Below are positions 15,511-16,928 of a stretch of 16,928 nt of DNA, piece by piece (the first letter of the stretch is position 1; every line of letters begins with the position of its first letter). Source of the stretch: DAIDJM01 sp964250215 (GTDB lineage: Bacteria; Pseudomonadota; Alphaproteobacteria; Acetobacterales; Acetobacteraceae). The translations under genes and the position numbers were made by a program. The notes beneath the pieces are model-generated. The model saw nothing but the letters and a program-made list of their open reading frames with translations. It was not told the DNA's origin and did not search any database. The stretch spans positions 1 to 16,928 of the forward strand of contig CAXUEX010000058.1 of assembly GCA_964250215.1 (NCBI GenBank). The letters run 5' to 3'.

Positions 15511-15596
15511 CGTTTGATAATTCTTCTACTATAAGTAATGTGTTCGGGGCGAAGCCCGCTGCCTGTTTTACACGGTCGGTGTTCTGAGGATTTCGC
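15511..15596. promoter_or_regulatory. AT-rich divergent region between mazG and glycosyltransferase
   Basis: An AT-rich island (15513-15541) in otherwise GC-rich DNA holds TATAAG on the plus strand (15530-15535) and the overlapping TATAGT on the minus strand (15533-15528), each 5 of 6 to a -10 consensus. No convincing -35 is found at 16-18 bases for either. A short GGGC/GCCC hairpin (15547-15557) is also present. It may hold both divergent promoters. Confidence 0.3.
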
Positions 15597-16928
15597 GTGG
15601 GCTTTTTCAACTTCCGTCCCCGCACTGCGCCAGCCGCGTCCGTTTTGGCAACGCCTGTCCCCGCGTTTGGCCGGCGCACGCCCAGGCTGGACGGCGTGCG
15701 GTTCTTCCACTTGCGTACCGGGCGGGGGGACTGGCTGCGCGCCGGCCAGCCCCGGATAGGCATGGGTGTAGAGGCGGATGCCGGCCGCATCGTTGCCGCG
15801 GTGCCGGACGCCAATCGGCAGTTCCTGTTCCTGATGGCGCCCGGCCTGAAACGCATCGAGGTGCAGGCGGACGGGCTGGCCGCCATCGCTATTTCCGGCT
15901 TTCGGGTGCAGGCCGGATCGGAAGAGACGGTGCGCATCAGGCACCCGCTAGCGGCGAACCGCTACCTTGGGGTTACCTGGCCCGGCGAGGGCTCGGCCCT
16001 GGGCTGCTGCGTGTTCGACAGTTTCGGCCGGTCGGCTCTGGATGCGTTTCATCTCGAGGAACTGCCACCCGGCGTGGTGACGGAAGGGGTTCGGCTCGCC
16101 GCGCTGGAATTGGCCGAGGCGACGGGCCGGCCGTATCGGGCCGAGACTCTTTTGGCGCTGCTGCGCGATGGAGTGGTGCGGCCGGCGCTGGCCGAGCCGC
16201 TGATGCGGCTGCTGCCGCTGGATGAGCTGGAACTGATGGCCGGGCGGCTGCTGCAAGACGGCGCCGATCTCGGGCTGCTGCACGAGGCCGCGCCCGATAA
16301 TCCCTATTTCGTCCGCGTGCTGCCGGAATTGGCGCAATGGAATCGCGCGCGGGCGCGGCTCGCGCGGCCGATCGCCTCGCCGGCGGCGGACGAATTCGCG
16401 GGCGACGCGGTGGAGGGGCATGGCCAGCCGCAGGCCGGCGGGGCGCTGGTGGCGCTGGCGCGGCGCCGCGTATCGGCGCACCAAGCGGCCTGCGTGCTAG
16501 CCAGCGCGCGCAACGAAGGCCCGTATCTGCTCGAATGGCTCGCCTATCACCGCTCCAACGGGTTCGAGCATGTATTTTTGTATTCGAACGAGAACGAGGA
16601 CGGGTCCGACGAGCTGCTGGAGGCGTTGGCGGCTGCCGGCGTGATCACCTGGATACGCAACGAGCCTGGCTTGCACTACGGCCCGCAGCTCAAGGCTTAT
16701 GCGCATGCGCTCACGCTGCTGCCACAGATTCTCGATTACCGCTGGACGGCCATTCTGGATGTCGATGAGTATTTCGCTTTCGATACCGGCATGTTCGCCG
16801 GCGTGCAGGACTTCATTGCTTTCCACGAAACGCAGCCGGTGGATGCGATTGCGCTGTGCTGGCTGATTTTTGCCGCCGGCGCCGAGGATCGCTGGGGGGA
16901 AGCGCCGACAATCGGCCGGTTCCGGCAG
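15597..16928 (+). CDS. Glycosyltransferase family 2/92-like protein (C-terminus beyond right edge)
   Basis: 444 residues are visible; the frame is open at the window end. GTG at 15597 is chosen because an in-frame TGA ends at 15587 and AGGA (15587-15590) sits 6 bases upstream of it. From about residue 298 the sequence looks like a GT-A glycosyltransferase of the GT2/GT92 (DUF23-like) type: ACVLASARNEGPYLLEWLAYH, then FLYSNENEDGSDELLE, and the divalent-metal motif ILDVDEYF with D388 and D390. It probably transfers a sugar from a nucleotide sugar. The first 290 residues match no family I recognise: a predicted beta-rich part (about 30-140), then a helical part (about 165-275). No signal peptide or membrane segment is visible. 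Acceptor and donor are unknown. Confidence 0.8.
   Translation, partial: MGFFNFRPRTAPAASVLATPVPAFGRRTPRLDGVRFFHLRTGRGDWLRAGQPRIGMGVEADAGRIVAAVPDANRQFLFLMAPGLKRIEVQADGLAAIAISGFRVQAGSEETVRIRHPLAANRYLGVTWPGEGSALGCCVFDSFGRSALDAFHLEELPPGVVTEGVRLAALELAEATGRPYRAETLLALLRDGVVRPALAEPLMRLLPLDELELMAGRLLQDGADLGLLHEAAPDNPYFVRVLPELAQWNRARARLARPIASPAADEFAGDAVEGHGQPQAGGALVALARRRVSAHQAACVLASARNEGPYLLEWLAYHRSNGFEHVFLYSNENEDGSDELLEALAAAGVITWIRNEPGLHYGPQLKAYAHALTLLPQILDYRWTAILDVDEYFAFDTGMFAGVQDFIAFHETQPVDAIALCWLIFAAGAEDRWGEAPTIGRFRQ

Overview
The window looks like chromosomal DNA of a GC-rich alphaproteobacterium, most likely of the Acetobacteraceae. This rests on three things: the conserved gene run trpG-trpD-trpC-moaC-moeA-lexA, codon use rich in G/C at third positions throughout, and short palindromic intergenic elements of a kind I associate with that family. 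The family assignment is inference from gene order and style, not from a marker gene. No rRNA, tRNA, CRISPR array, insertion sequence or phage gene was seen.

Left part (1-2853). An APC-family amino acid/amine permease (cut by the left edge) and a glutamine-synthetase-family ligase lie on the minus strand with an ATGA overlap. They look like a transport-plus-gamma-glutamylation pair of the PuuP/PuuA type, but no other puu genes are visible. A 128-bp divergent gap separates them from the plus-strand genes.

Plus-strand block (2854-6733). A TonB-dependent outer-membrane receptor is followed, after a double palindrome that touches the next start codon, by a WbpE/WlbC-like DegT-family sugar aminotransferase. 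A 60-residue hydrophilic small protein overlaps the aminotransferase by ATGA.

Minus-strand block (6746-13287). Read in the direction of transcription this is trpG, trpD, trpC, moaC, moeA, lexA and a di-haem cytochrome c peroxidase. It joins tryptophan synthesis (anthranilate synthase glutamine amidotransferase subunit, phosphoribosyltransferase, indole-glycerol-phosphate synthase), molybdenum cofactor synthesis and the SOS repressor. trpG/trpD and trpC/moaC overlap at stop/start codons and moaC/moeA overlap by 35 bp. The trpD-trpC junction holds an inverted-repeat structure around the presumed trpC start. A 103-bp gap before lexA holds a candidate promoter and a LexA-box-like repeat. trpE is not in the window.

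Right part (13303-16928). A 435-residue polytopic membrane protein of unknown function starts only 15 bp from trpG and diverges from it. Next come mazG (minus) and, divergent from mazG, a glycosyltransferase with an unrecognised N-terminal half, cut by the right edge. I found no clearly novel multi-gene system. The most notable items are the trpD-trpC junction structure, the palindrome abutting the aminotransferase start, and the unassigned membrane protein and glycosyltransferase N-terminus.
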